Below are positions 1-8,390 of a stretch of 64,000 bases of DNA, piece after piece (within the stretch, counting starts at the first letter, position 1; every line of letters begins with the position of its first letter). The notes under the pieces were generated by a model. That model was not told where the DNA came from and searched no databases. It saw only the letters and a list, made by a program, of their open reading frames with translations. A program made the translations under genes and the position numbers. This DNA is from Halobacillus salinus (GTDB lineage: Bacteria; Bacillota; Bacilli; Bacillales; Halobacillaceae), in contig NZ_SRJC01000002.1 in NCBI RefSeq assembly GCF_004684905.1, positions 248,001 through 312,000 on the forward strand, given 5' to 3'.

Positions 1-617
1 GCTGATTCCGGGAGTTGTTCAAACATCGGTGTTTCAAACAGCCCTGGAGCAATGGCCATCACCCTTATCCCATACCTTGCCAACTCACGGGAAATCGGTA
101 ATGTCATAGAAGCGACAGCTCCTTTAGAGGCACTGTAGGCTGCTTGACCAATTTGCCCGTCAAACGCCGCAATGGAAGAAGTATTGATAATCACGCCACG
201 TTCTCCCAAGGCGTTCGGTTCGTTCTGCTGCATCTTCTCCGAAATGAGCCTGATCATATTGAATGTGCCCATGACGTTCACGTCCATCACTTTTTTGAAG
301 GATACAAAATCGTGGACTTGGTCTCGTCCGACCACTTTTTCCCCAATCACAACCCCTGCACAGTTCACCAGTGCATTGACGCGACCGAACACTTCATAAG
401 CCCGGTCGAGCATAGAGCGAATATCTTGTTCAGAGGTTACGTCCGCTTCACAGAAAATCGCCTGCGATCCGATCTGTTCTGCAAGGGCCGTTCCCTTCTG
501 TCTGTCACGATCAACCAGAACGACCTTTCCTCCCCGCTCACTAATAGATCTTGCGGTTGCTTCGCCTAACCCGGAGGCTCCGCCTGATACAACTGCTACC
601 AGTTCATGAAGGTTCAT
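1..617 (-). CDS. SDR-family 3-hydroxyacyl-CoA dehydrogenase (HSD10-like), partial
   Basis: This is an NAD-dependent short-chain dehydrogenase, most like the type-2 3-hydroxyacyl-CoA dehydrogenases. It would act in the cytoplasm on the hydroxyacyl-CoA step of beta-oxidation. The N-terminus shows the cofactor motif GGASGLGEA, then NCAG and, near residues 145-162, NTSSIAAF followed by YSASK, the Ser/Tyr/Lys catalytic set. About 205 residues are visible and the C-terminus is cut by the window edge. The ATG at 615-617 overlaps the stop of the thiolase gene as ATGA, so the two are translationally coupled. FabG-type 3-oxoacyl-ACP reductase is the alternative, but the thiolase and acyl-CoA dehydrogenase neighbours favour beta-oxidation. 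Confidence 0.85.
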   Translation of the reverse strand, partial: MNLHELVAVVSGGASGLGEATARSISERGGKVVLVDRDRQKGTALAEQIGSQAIFCEADVTSEQDIRSMLDRAYEVFGRVNALVNCAGVVIGEKVVGRDQVHDFVSFKKVMDVNVMGTFNMIRLISEKMQQNEPNALGERGVIINTSSIAAFDGQIGQAAYSASKGAVASMTLPISRELARYGIRVMAIAPGLFETPMFEQLPES

Positions 618-1774
618 CTGGAGTCCTCCAATCGCTCGACAATGGTCGCATTCGCCATGCCTAGACCTTCACACACTGCCAGTAAGCCATATCGCCCTTC
701 TGTTCGTTCCAATTCATGAATCAAAGTCGTCATAAGCTTAGCCCCTGTTGCTCCCAATGGGTGCCCAAGAGCAATCGCTCCTCCATTCACGTTCAGCTTG
801 GCATGATCCACACCTGTCTCTTTCATCCAGAATAGAGGTACAGGGGCGAAGGCTTCGTTCACCTCATATAAATCGATATCCTCCACTCCAAGTCCGGCTT
901 TTTGCAAAGCGCTTTAAGTCGCTTGAAGTGGTCCCGTCAGCATAAGCGTTGGGTCGGAACCTACAACCGCCCTCGAAACAACCCTGAACCTCGGTTTAAG
1001 TCCAAGTGACTCCGCTTTCGTACGAGACATCAACAATACAGCAGCCGCGCCATCGCTCATTTGGCTGGCATTTCCTGCTGTTATCTTCCCGTTCTCTTTG
1101 AAGACTGTCTTCAGCTGAGATAGCCCCTCAAGCGAGGTTCCTGGACGGGGACCTTCGTCCTCTGTTACCGTCATTTCATCTCCGCTTTCATTCATAACTT
1201 TAACCGGCATCAACTCTCGGTCAAAGCGACCTTCTTTCATAGCTTTAAGAGCTCTTTGGTGGCTTTCCACCGCATACCCATCTAATTCTTCCTTGGATAA
1301 GTTCCACTTGTCTGCAATTCGCTCAGCCGATATGCCTTGATTGATGATTTCATACTGATCCGTTAGCTTCTTGCTATCTTCAGCACCTTGTCGATTCGAA
1401 AACATAGGCACTCGCGTCATGCTCTCGACCCCACCAGCAATGACGACGTCCATATCCCCACAGGCAATCGCCTGCGCACCGAAATGAATAGCTTGCTGAC
1501 TGGAGCCACACTGCCGATCAAGGGTCACGCCAGGCACTTCTATCGGGAAGCCAGCAATCAATGCAGAAATACGTGCAAGATCACCAGCTTGTTCACCTGA
1601 CTGAGTCACACACCCTGCAATCACATCTTCCACTTGTGTTGGGTCAAGAGCTGCTCGGTTCATCAGCTCCTTTAATACGAGGGCAAACAATTCATCCGGC
1701 CTCGTATTACTAAATTTACCTTTACGCTTCCCTACGGGGGTACGAACTGCTTCAACAATCACTACTTCTTCCAT
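614..1774 (-). pseudogene. acetyl-CoA acyltransferase (thiolase) interrupted by an in-frame TAA
   Basis: Thiolases cleave 3-ketoacyl-CoA in the last step of beta-oxidation. The reading frame from 1774 to 614 is one continuous thiolase frame of 386 codons, the normal family length, except for a TAA at 914-916. Upstream of it are the nucleophile Cys89 (DRQCGSS) and GGVESMTR. Downstream in the same frame are NEAFAPVP, the catalytic His in GHPLGATG and the second catalytic Cys in VCEGLGM. The stop falls where relatives often carry Lys, so one A-to-T change (AAA to TAA) explains it. The stop removes the His and second Cys, so the product should be inactive unless read through. CEGLGM also departs from the usual CEGGGM. 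A sequencing error cannot be excluded. Confidence 0.85.
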
Positions 1775-1786
1775 TCGACAACCTCC

Positions 1787-2935
1787 TTATGTAAGTCCCA
1801 ATTTCTTTGCGATAATGGACTTCATAATTTCATTAGATCCTGCGTAAATAGCGGTGACAGGTGCATCTCTGAACCGTCTCGCCATTTCATATTCCTCCAT
1901 GTAGCCGTACCCACCATGTAGCTGCATACATTCCAAGGCAACCTTCTTCACTAAATCAGTCGTCCACCACTTCGACATAGATACTTCCTTCACCACATCC
2001 TCTCCATCCATGTGGGCTTGTATCGTCCTGTCGAGAAATGCTCTACCAATCTCCACTTCTGTCGCCAGCTCCGCTAGTTTGAACTGCGTATTTTGAAAAG
2101 AAGCAATCGATTGTCCAAAAGCCTGCCTCTCTTTCACGTAGGGAATGGTCAATTCCAGCATGCGCTCACATGACGCAATAGCCCCTATCCCTACAATCAG
2201 CCGCTCCTGTTGCAACTGATTCATTAAATAGTAGAACCCTTCTCCTTCCTTACCAAGTAAGTTTTCCACCGGCACCTTGGCATCTTCAAAGATGAGCTCT
2301 GCTGTATCTTGGCTATGCAGCCCGACTTTATCTAGCTTATTTCCTCGCGAAAATCCAGTCGTGCCTTTTTCCACGACTAACAGACTGATTCCTTTGTGTG
2401 CGGGCTTCGCATTTGGGTCTGTTTTACAGACGACAACTACAGCATCCGCGTGAACTCCGTTCGTGATAAACGTTTTTTCTCCATTCACCACGTAGTAGTC
2501 ACCCTCTTTGTAAGCGGTCGTCTTAATCGAGGCTAAATCTGATCCGGCACCTGGTTCTGTCATGGCAATCGCCGTAATCCATTCGCCTGTCGTACACTTC
2601 GGCAGCCAACGATTCTTTTGTTCTTCCGTCCCATATTCATGAATATAAGGGACCACAATATCGTTGTGCAGACCGATCCCGATGGTACCTGTACCAACTT
2701 TCTCAAGTTCTTCATCAATGACAACAGAGTAACCGAAGTCCGCTCCAAACCCACCGTACCCTTCACCTAGCCACGGACAGAGATAACCTTGTGTCCCCAT
2801 CTTCCTCCAGAAAGAACGAGGAATCTCCCCGTTCTTCTCCCACTCTTTGAAGTAAGGGACCGCTTCCTTCTGCAGAAACTTCTTCAAAGACTTACGCAGA
2901 ATCTCGTGTTCTTCTGTTATGTACGATGCTTTCAT
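1787..2935 (-). CDS. acyl-CoA dehydrogenase
   Basis: A 382-residue FAD-dependent acyl-CoA dehydrogenase that would introduce the trans-2 double bond into acyl-CoA in beta-oxidation. The two family signatures are visible: AMTEPGAGSDLASI near residues 125-138 and the C-terminal QLHGGYGYMEEYEMARRFRD region, followed by IYAGSNEIMK, which includes the usual substrate-binding loop. The start is the ATG at 2935, preceded by AGGAGGAGGG. A longer frame to 3007 has no ribosome binding site and is not chosen. It heads an operon with the thiolase and SDR genes, 12 bp ahead of the thiolase start. A cre-like site lies about 80 bp upstream. Confidence 0.93.
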   Translation of the reverse strand: MKASYITEEHEILRKSLKKFLQKEAVPYFKEWEKNGEIPRSFWRKMGTQGYLCPWLGEGYGGFGADFGYSVVIDEELEKVGTGTIGIGLHNDIVVPYIHEYGTEEQKNRWLPKCTTGEWITAIAMTEPGAGSDLASIKTTAYKEGDYYVVNGEKTFITNGVHADAVVVVCKTDPNAKPAHKGISLLVVEKGTTGFSRGNKLDKVGLHSQDTAELIFEDAKVPVENLLGKEGEGFYYLMNQLQQERLIVGIGAIASCERMLELTIPYVKERQAFGQSIASFQNTQFKLAELATEVEIGRAFLDRTIQAHMDGEDVVKEVSMSKWWTTDLVKKVALECMQLHGGYGYMEEYEMARRFRDAPVTAIYAGSNEIMKSIIAKKLGLT

Positions 2936-3011
2936 AACGCCCTCCTCCTGATGAAAATATCTAAATCTATGTATAGTATTCTTTGCTTGATAGGCGGATT
3001 CCTCCACCGAA

Positions 3012-3026
3012 AGGAAAACGCTTACA
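3012..3026 (-). promoter_or_regulatory. candidate CcpA cre site ahead of beta-oxidation operon
   Basis: AGGAAAACGCTTACA on the plus strand matches the Bacillus cre consensus WTGNAANCGNWNNCW with one mismatch (G for T at position 2). It lies about 80 bp upstream of the acyl-CoA dehydrogenase start, a position consistent with catabolite repression of fatty-acid degradation. No convincing sigma-A -35/-10 pair was found next to it, so the exact promoter is open. Confidence 0.5.
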
Positions 3027-3033
3027 AAAATAT

Positions 3034-3067
3034 ATAAAAAAAGGAGGCAGGGTTCCCCCTGACTCCT
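3034..3067 (-). terminator. rho-independent terminator of the HAD phosphatase gene
   Basis: On the minus strand an imperfect GC-rich stem (GGAGTCAGGG paired with CCCTGCCTCC) is followed by a run of seven T. It begins a few bases after the stop codon of the HAD gene. Confidence 0.85.
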
Positions 3068-3072
3068 GGCTA

Positions 3073-3816
3073 TTATCCTTCCAGCACTTTATGAATGACT
3101 TGTGCAACTCCGTCTTCTTTGTTGGATCCCGTCACGTAATCTGCTTGTTCTTTGACGACATCCTGAGCATTGCCCATTGCCACGCCAAAGCCAGCTTCAC
3201 GGATCATAGCCAAGTCGTTCATGCTGTCACCTACTGCCATGATCTCATCCATGGATAGGTCCAACAACTTTGTCACCTTCTTTAAGGCTGCTGCTTTATT
3301 GACACCAACTGGATTAATCTCAATATTGGTAGGACTAGAGTTTGTTACTTCTAGATGTTCGTTTGCATTCAACTCTTGCAAAATGACTTCGCGAACGTCA
3401 TCGTCTTGAATATCGAAGCCGAACTTCAACCAATCATAATCTTCTACTTCATTATCGAAAGGTTCGACCTCGTTAAACAGCCCTTGAACGGTGGACGACC
3501 AGAAGTACAGTCCATGTTCTTTCTTAAGCTCCCACAACCTTCTGACGTGCTTACGATCTAAACGATTACGCTCAACCAGATTGAAATCGTGATCGTAGAT
3601 CTCCCCGCCGTTGATCGTGACGATATAAGAAGAGCTTCCTAAGGATTCAGCGATATCACGGCAACGAGACAAGGATCGTCCCGTACTTAGCACGACGTGA
3701 ATGCCTGCTTCTTTCGCTTTTTTCACTGCTTGTTCGTTTGCTTCTGAAACTTCGCCCTCATGACTTACAAGTGTACCGTCTAAGTCGAGTGCGATTAATT
3801 TGATATCTTTTTCCAT
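3073..3816 (-). CDS. Cof-type HAD-IIB family phosphatase
   Basis: A 247-residue cytoplasmic haloacid-dehalogenase phosphatase of the Cof/YidA-like subfamily. Motif I is LDLDGTLVS near residue 10 (the two catalytic Asp), motif II is STGRS near residue 45, and motif IV is VGDSMNDLAMI near residue 195. Members dephosphorylate sugar phosphates, flavin precursors or similar small molecules; the substrate cannot be told from sequence. It stands alone between its own terminator and the M20 gene, with a GAGAGGA-type ribosome binding site. Confidence 0.9.
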   Translation of the reverse strand: MEKDIKLIALDLDGTLVSHEGEVSEANEQAVKKAKEAGIHVVLSTGRSLSRCRDIAESLGSSSYIVTINGGEIYDHDFNLVERNRLDRKHVRRLWELKKEHGLYFWSSTVQGLFNEVEPFDNEVEDYDWLKFGFDIQDDDVREVILQELNANEHLEVTNSSPTNIEINPVGVNKAAALKKVTKLLDLSMDEIMAVGDSMNDLAMIREAGFGVAMGNAQDVVKEQADYVTGSNKEDGVAQVIHKVLEG

Positions 3817-3884
3817 CTATATACACGTCCTCTCTTGTACCTCTCTATTTTAATACAAGAAGAGGTAAGATCAAAAACGATAGA

Positions 3885-5072
3885 CTATTCAGATTGGTGC
3901 TCCTTTTTCAATTCCTCTACTAATCCTGGATTTTGTAATAGTTCTAGCGCCGTTTGTGCTAATGCCGTTCCGCCATTTAGCAAAGCTTGATCCGCTTCTT
4001 CAGAACGAGCAGCCTCTCGAAAAGCATCCGTGTGTGCAACGAGCGACTCCGGACCAATCTTGATATAGGGGTGGATGGTAGGAACGACCTGACTGATGTT
4101 CCCTGCGTCGGTCGACCCTAATCCTTTTCGTTCGGAAAGATACGTTTCTCCGAGAGCCTCGATCTTTTGTTTGAAAATCTTATCGAAGCTTGGAGTGACT
4201 TTGAAATTGTCGACTCCATTTTGAATTCGAGTCATTTTCCAGTCGGCACCCGTCATTAAACTGGCACCTTCGGCAATTTGTTGGATCCTCTTTGTCCATT
4301 TGTCACACGATTCACGCGTTGCTGCACGAATAAAAAAACGAGCTCTTGCGTAGTCCGGTACGATATTAGGTGCTTGACCACCGTCTAGGATTACTCCATG
4401 AATTCGAACGTCATCCGTTACATGCTCCCTAAGGGCATTCACTCCATTATACAAGTGTAGAATCCCGTCTAACGCATTGATCCCGTCTTCCGGATTACTC
4501 GCTGCGTGCGCCGCCTTTCCGAAGAATTCGAAATCTACCGGATCAACAGCAAGAGTCGGTGCTGAACCTGTCGTATGACTAAGAGGGTGAACCATCATAC
4601 ATGCGTCGAGATCTTGAACCAATCCATGTCTAACGAAGGTTCCTTTGGCACTACCATTCGGTCCACCTTCTTCTGCAGGAGTACCTAGCACAACGATTTC
4701 TCCACCGGTTTCCTCCACTACCTCACCAAGGGCGATCGCTGCCGCAACAGAAGCTGTACCGATGATATTATGGCCACATGCATGTCCAAGACCAGGCAGT
4801 GCATCATATTCCGCTATTAAACCGATTTTCGGTCCATTCGAAGTGCCTTTCTTAACCGCTCTAAAAGCAGTCGGGTGTTCTGGAATCTTTCGATCAATAG
4901 AGAAGCCTGCTGTATCCAAAAGGCTGCATAAGGTGTCTTGGGCAACGTACTCCTCATTGCCGACTTCCGGATGGTCATGAATATAGTGGCTTGTTTCAAT
5001 ATACGTTTGTCTGTTCTGTTCGATAGATTGTAGTATTGTTTCGTGAATAGAACCTTCCACAATGGAGCTCAT
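3885..5072 (-). CDS. M20-family amidohydrolase (AbgB/HipO-like) in the methionine operon
   Basis: A 395-residue zinc-dependent amidohydrolase of the M20D type. Visible are HDHPEVG near residue 33, the metal-binding GHACGHN near residue 110, and PAEEGGPNG near residue 145. Such enzymes remove acyl or aminoacyl groups from N-acylated amino acids. The chosen start is the ATG at 5072 with AAGGAGAG upstream; a longer frame to 5105 overlaps metQ and lacks a site. It begins 13 bp after the metQ stop, with no terminator between, so it should be co-transcribed from the SAM riboswitch. That placement suggests a salvage role on an N-acyl methionine or other sulfur amino acid derivative. The substrate is inferred. 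Confidence 0.88.
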   Translation of the reverse strand: MSSIVEGSIHETILQSIEQNRQTYIETSHYIHDHPEVGNEEYVAQDTLCSLLDTAGFSIDRKIPEHPTAFRAVKKGTSNGPKIGLIAEYDALPGLGHACGHNIIGTASVAAAIALGEVVEETGGEIVVLGTPAEEGGPNGSAKGTFVRHGLVQDLDACMMVHPLSHTTGSAPTLAVDPVDFEFFGKAAHAASNPEDGINALDGILHLYNGVNALREHVTDDVRIHGVILDGGQAPNIVPDYARARFFIRAATRESCDKWTKRIQQIAEGASLMTGADWKMTRIQNGVDNFKVTPSFDKIFKQKIEALGETYLSERKGLGSTDAGNISQVVPTIHPYIKIGPESLVAHTDAFREAARSEEADQALLNGGTALAQTALELLQNPGLVEELKKEHQSE

Positions 5073-5085
5073 TTTATCTCTCCTT

Positions 5086-5913
5086 TTACCAACCAATATT
5101 CTCAAGAGGTACGAATGTAGGAATCAACGAGTTGTTGTAGACTTCTTTAATATGGTTCGCTACATCTTCTTGTTGATATAGATCTACGATGGTCTGATAC
5201 ACTTCTTTATCTGTTTCGTCTGCTCTCGATGCAATAATATTGATATAAGGTTCTGCTGTGTCGTCTTCAATGAAGACCGCATCCTCAACTGGAACGAATC
5301 CCGCCTCAACGGCTACTCCATTATTGATAATTGAAGCTGCAACGTCTGGCAGTACTCGAGGTGTTTGTGCAGCAACGATGGGTTCAAACGTTAGATTTTT
5401 CGGGTTATCTTGAACTTTATCAATCGAACCGTTGCCATCAAAGTTTTCGGGTAGACCGATGAGACCAGCTTTCTCTAAGAGAAGCAATGCTCTTCCCATA
5501 TTCGTCGCTTCTTTTGGAATTGCGATCGTACTGCCTTCTGGAATCTGCTCTACATCTTCAAATTTGTCAGAGTAAATCCCCATTGGTGCGATAAGTGTCG
5601 TTCCTACTGGTGCAAGATCAAGATCGTGCTCTTCAATAAATGCATCGAAATAGGAAACGGTCTGAAAGGCGTTCAAGTCGATGTCGCCGTCCGCAAGAGC
5701 CATATTTGGTCGTACATAATCTGCAAATTCAACCAGCTCAATGTCAATATTTTCTTCCGAAGCTTTCTCTTTGACCTTTTCCCAGATCGGAACCCCAGAA
5801 CCGTTCAAACCGACTTTGATCGTTTTCGCTTCTTCTGCATCTCCTGTCTGAGAGCACCCTGTAATTAGCGCAACTGTAAGTAAAACAATAATTCCAATCC
5901 ACAATTTTTTCAT
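5086..5913 (-). CDS. metQ: methionine ABC transporter substrate-binding lipoprotein
   Basis: A 275-residue NlpA/MetQ-family lipoprotein that captures methionine outside the membrane. It begins with a lipoprotein signal peptide ending in the lipobox LITGC (Cys20), and the mature protein starts the fold with TIKVGLNGSG. It follows metI after 12 bp and is followed by the M20 amidohydrolase. The SAM riboswitch upstream of metN supports methionine or a related compound as the ligand. Confidence 0.93.
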   Translation of the reverse strand: MKKLWIGIIVLLTVALITGCSQTGDAEEAKTIKVGLNGSGVPIWEKVKEKASEENIDIELVEFADYVRPNMALADGDIDLNAFQTVSYFDAFIEEHDLDLAPVGTTLIAPMGIYSDKFEDVEQIPEGSTIAIPKEATNMGRALLLLEKAGLIGLPENFDGNGSIDKVQDNPKNLTFEPIVAAQTPRVLPDVAASIINNGVAVEAGFVPVEDAVFIEDDTAEPYINIIASRADETDKEVYQTIVDLYQQEDVANHIKEVYNNSLIPTFVPLENIGW

Positions 5914-5925
5914 AAAAAATACCCC

Positions 5926-6588
5926 CTATTGTCTTTTTGCTTTTTTAGATAATAGATTACCAACCATTTGGGTTGCTTGAACGATGAATACAAGCAACAA
6001 AACGGTCACAACCATAATGTCTGTTTCGAACCTCTGATATCCATAGGAAATCGCTAAATCACCCAGTCCGCCACCTCCGACAAAGCCTGCCATGGCAGAT
6101 GCCCCGACAAGTCCTATTGTGGCAATAGTTAGATTGAGAACAATAGAACTTAGTGCTTCTGGTATGTACACGCGCCAAATGATCTGCCAAGGCGTAGCTC
6201 CCATCGCTTCTGCCGCTTCAATTACACCCGTTTTCACCTCAAGTAAACTACTCTCCACGAGTCTTGCAATATAAGGCGCAGAAAAGATGATAAGCGGGAC
6301 AGAAGCTGCTGCTGTTCCAATCGAAGTGCCTACAATCAACCTAGTGAGCGGCAAGATAGCAACGAGCAAGATAATAAACGGAATGGACCGGAAAAAGTTG
6401 ACGACAGCACTTAAGCCGTTGAATATCGAATTGTTTTCTAATAGTCCCCCCTGCTTTGTCACTACTAACGCTATACCAAGGGGAAGTCCGATCAACGTGG
6501 CTACCAATAGAGATATGCCGACCATCAACAGTGTTTGATAAGTAGCTTCTAAAATTCGCGGCCAAAAATCGATAAGGTTAACCTGCAT
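5926..6588 (-). CDS. metI: methionine ABC transporter permease
   Basis: A 220-residue inner-membrane permease with about five transmembrane segments. The EAA-type loop that docks the ATPase is visible as EAAEAMGATPWQI near residues 123-135. MetI/MetP is the transmembrane partner of MetN and MetQ. The start overlaps the end of metN by 11 bp, indicating translational coupling. The length is normal for the family. Confidence 0.93.
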   Translation of the reverse strand: MQVNLIDFWPRILEATYQTLLMVGISLLVATLIGLPLGIALVVTKQGGLLENNSIFNGLSAVVNFFRSIPFIILLVAILPLTRLIVGTSIGTAAASVPLIIFSAPYIARLVESSLLEVKTGVIEAAEAMGATPWQIIWRVYIPEALSSIVLNLTIATIGLVGASAMAGFVGGGGLGDLAISYGYQRFETDIMVVTVLLLVFIVQATQMVGNLLSKKAKRQ

Positions 6589-7606
6589 GACTATACACCT
6601 CCTGGACAGTTACAGCTGATTGGATATGGTCTATCGCTTTCACTATTTCCTTATCTTCTCCTTGGATTTCTACAACTAAGTGTCCAAAAGGAATTCCCTG
6701 TAGTTCTGTGATCTGTCCAAACAGAACATTCACATCAACATCAAACCGCTTCGATACTTGCGATAAAATCGGTTCCCCCGCCGTCTCATTTACGAATGTA
6801 ACGCGATAAATATGTCGACCTGCCCCGCGCTTCTCTATCCCTCTTAGAATGGAAGCTGGAATATCACTTTCGATGACGCTTCGAATAAAGTTTTGAGTCG
6901 TCTGATGCTGCGGGTTAGAGAACAACTCGAATATAGTACCTTGTTCAATAACTGCCCCTTTCTCCATTACCGCCACCTTGTCGCATACTTCTTTGATTAC
7001 ATTCATCTCGTGGGTAATCATTAAGATGGTTAGGTTGTATTCATCCCTCACTCTCTTCAACAATTGCAAGATAGATTTAGTCGTTTCAGGATCAAGCGCC
7101 GAAGTTGCTTCATCACAAAGAAGAATATCAGGTGATGTGGCAAGCGCCCTTGCGATCCCCACTCTTTGTTTTTGCCCTCCTGATAACTCCTCTGGATATT
7201 GATCCGCTTTGTCTTCCAGTCCCACGAACTCCAAGATTTCGGTCACTCGCTTTTGAATTACCCTTTTAGGTGTTCCAACGAGCGCTAACGGGAATCCTAC
7301 GTTATGGCGAACGGTCTTGGATTCTAGTAAGTTAAAATGTTGAAAAATCATTCCTATACGCTTTCGAACCCTTCGCACCTCAGGTTTAGATAGCTTAGTC
7401 AAGTCCTCTCCTTCCACCAAAATATTTCCCTCCGTAGGTTTCTCAAGCTGATTCACCATCCTTACTAAGGTACTTTTACCAGCTCCACTGAAACCGATGA
7501 CGCCAAAGATCTCGCCTTTATCCACTTTCAGAGTTACATGATCTACGGCTCTTAATTCATTACCGTTATGGTCATAAACTTTTGACACGTCACGAAACTC
7601 GATCAT
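6578..7606 (-). CDS. metN: methionine ABC transporter ATP-binding protein
   Basis: A 342-residue ABC ATPase. Walker A is GFSGAGKST near residue 37, the signature is LSGGQKQR near residue 140, and Walker B is ILLCDEATSALDP near residue 160. The last 90 or so residues form the NIL domain, which in MetN binds methionine to cause transinhibition. The start is the ATG at 7606 behind a GGGGGGGAGA-type site. A longer open frame reaching 7699 runs back through the riboswitch terminator and is not coding. Confidence 0.94.
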   Translation of the reverse strand: MIEFRDVSKVYDHNGNELRAVDHVTLKVDKGEIFGVIGFSGAGKSTLVRMVNQLEKPTEGNILVEGEDLTKLSKPEVRRVRKRIGMIFQHFNLLESKTVRHNVGFPLALVGTPKRVIQKRVTEILEFVGLEDKADQYPEELSGGQKQRVGIARALATSPDILLCDEATSALDPETTKSILQLLKRVRDEYNLTILMITHEMNVIKEVCDKVAVMEKGAVIEQGTIFELFSNPQHQTTQNFIRSVIESDIPASILRGIEKRGAGRHIYRVTFVNETAGEPILSQVSKRFDVDVNVLFGQITELQGIPFGHLVVEIQGEDKEIVKAIDHIQSAVTVQEVYSHAG

Positions 7607-7625
7607 CGTCTCCCCCCCTTTTGAT

Positions 7626-7669
7626 ATAAAAAGAAGCCCCTCTTCCACTTGATGTAGAAGAGGGGCTTC
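7626..7669 (-). terminator. riboswitch-controlled terminator of the met operon
   Basis: On the minus strand GAAGCCCCTCTTC pairs with GAAGAGGGGCTTC around a short loop and is followed by TTTTTAT. It sits between the SAM-I aptamer and the metN ribosome binding site, as expected for the expression platform of an S-box leader. Confidence 0.93.
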
Positions 7670-7690
7670 ACAGTAATATACGAAACCGTC

Positions 7691-7810
7691 CCTTCTCATC
7701 TTTCAAGCGCTAGTTGCACTTGCTGGATTTGGCACAGTTTCCGATGTAATTATCAGTCCCGCTGCCGAGGTATCGTAGGGCCAGTCCCTCCACCTCTCTG
7801 GATAAGAAGA
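7691..7810 (-). promoter_or_regulatory. SAM-I (S-box) riboswitch
   Basis: The minus strand shows the conserved S-box order: P1 strand TTCTTATC, then AGAGGTGGAGGGACTGGCCC, a P2 region ending in GGCAGCGG, GTGCCAAATCCAGCA, a small hairpin, and GAAAGATGAGAAG closing P1. In this family, SAM binding stabilises the aptamer and allows the downstream terminator to form. It governs metN, metI, metQ and, by readthrough, the M20 amidohydrolase. Confidence 0.96.
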
Positions 7811-7841
7811 AAGAATATTCTTTTTTGAAATGTTGAAGCTA

Positions 7842-7870
7842 ATCATAGTACACATCAATTTCTTTGTCAA
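7842..7870 (-). promoter_or_regulatory. sigma-A promoter of the met operon
   Basis: On the minus strand TTGACA (7865-7870) is separated by 17 bp from TATGAT (7842-7847). It lies about 30 bp ahead of the riboswitch aptamer, so transcription would start near the aptamer 5' end. Confidence 0.85.
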
Positions 7871-7929
7871 TTTAAATCGTTAAATTTTCTTAATTTTTAG
7901 TACGATTAGGGAAAGATATGATTTACTAT

Positions 7930-7945
7930 ATACCAAGCCGGGTAT
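7930..7945 (+). promoter_or_regulatory. candidate CstR operator ahead of DUF302 gene
   Basis: ATACCAAGCCGGGTAT fits the pattern ATACC-N5-GGGTAT shared with the cstR promoter. It overlaps a possible -10 element (TATGAT at 7943-7948) and lies about 35 bp ahead of the DUF302 start. CsoR/CstR-family repressors bind such G-tract pseudo-palindromes. Confidence 0.65.
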
Positions 7946-7981
7946 GATACTATCGAAACCATTTGTAGGAGGAGATCGAAC

Positions 7982-8365
7982 ATGTTTCACTATACAGTCG
8001 AAACAGACAAGGGCTTAGAAGAAGCCGTGCAGAGCTTAGAAGCCAGTCTGAAGGAAGAGCAATTCGGGGTTCTATGGAACTTTGATTTGAAAGGGAAACT
8101 CAACGAAAAAGGTCTAGATTTCGATCAAGACTTTCGTATTCTTGAAGTTTGTAATCCGAAAGAAGCACAGCGTGTCTTATCCCAAAATATTTTAGCAGGT
8201 TATTTCCTACCGTGTAAGATGGTTGTATATGATGATAAAGGCACCACGAAAATAGGCATGCCAAAACCGAGCGCTTTGATTGAAATGGTTGAGGATGAAG
8301 ACATCCACGCTATTGCTGAAGATATTGAGAAACGGTTAATGGAATGCATGGACAAGAGCGTGTAG
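7982..8365 (+). CDS. DUF302 domain protein
   Basis: A 127-residue cytoplasmic protein of the DUF302 family, with no signal peptide or membrane segment. The family features visible are FGVLWNFDLKGKLNEKG and LEVCNPKEAQRVL, and a proline- and cysteine-containing FLPCKMVVYDD strand. The start has GTAGGAGGAG eight bases upstream. The biochemical role of DUF302 is not established. A CstR-type operator in its promoter ties it to the sulfide/persulfide response next door. It converges on the DUF421 gene and shares a terminator with it. Confidence 0.85.
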   Translation: MFHYTVETDKGLEEAVQSLEASLKEEQFGVLWNFDLKGKLNEKGLDFDQDFRILEVCNPKEAQRVLSQNILAGYFLPCKMVVYDDKGTTKIGMPKPSALIEMVEDEDIHAIAEDIEKRLMECMDKSV

Positions 8366-8390
8366 AGTCAGGCTTATGCCTGACTCTTTT
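8365..8390. terminator. shared bidirectional terminator
   Basis: A perfect nine-pair stem, GAGTCAGGC with GCCTGACTC around a short TTAT loop, is followed by TTTT on the plus strand. It lies between the convergent DUF302 and DUF421 genes, right after the DUF302 stop. Confidence 0.85.

Noticed and set aside
7607-7699. N-terminal extension of metN
   Set aside because: These codons lie within the riboswitch terminator and leader; the ATG at 7606 has a proper ribosome binding site.
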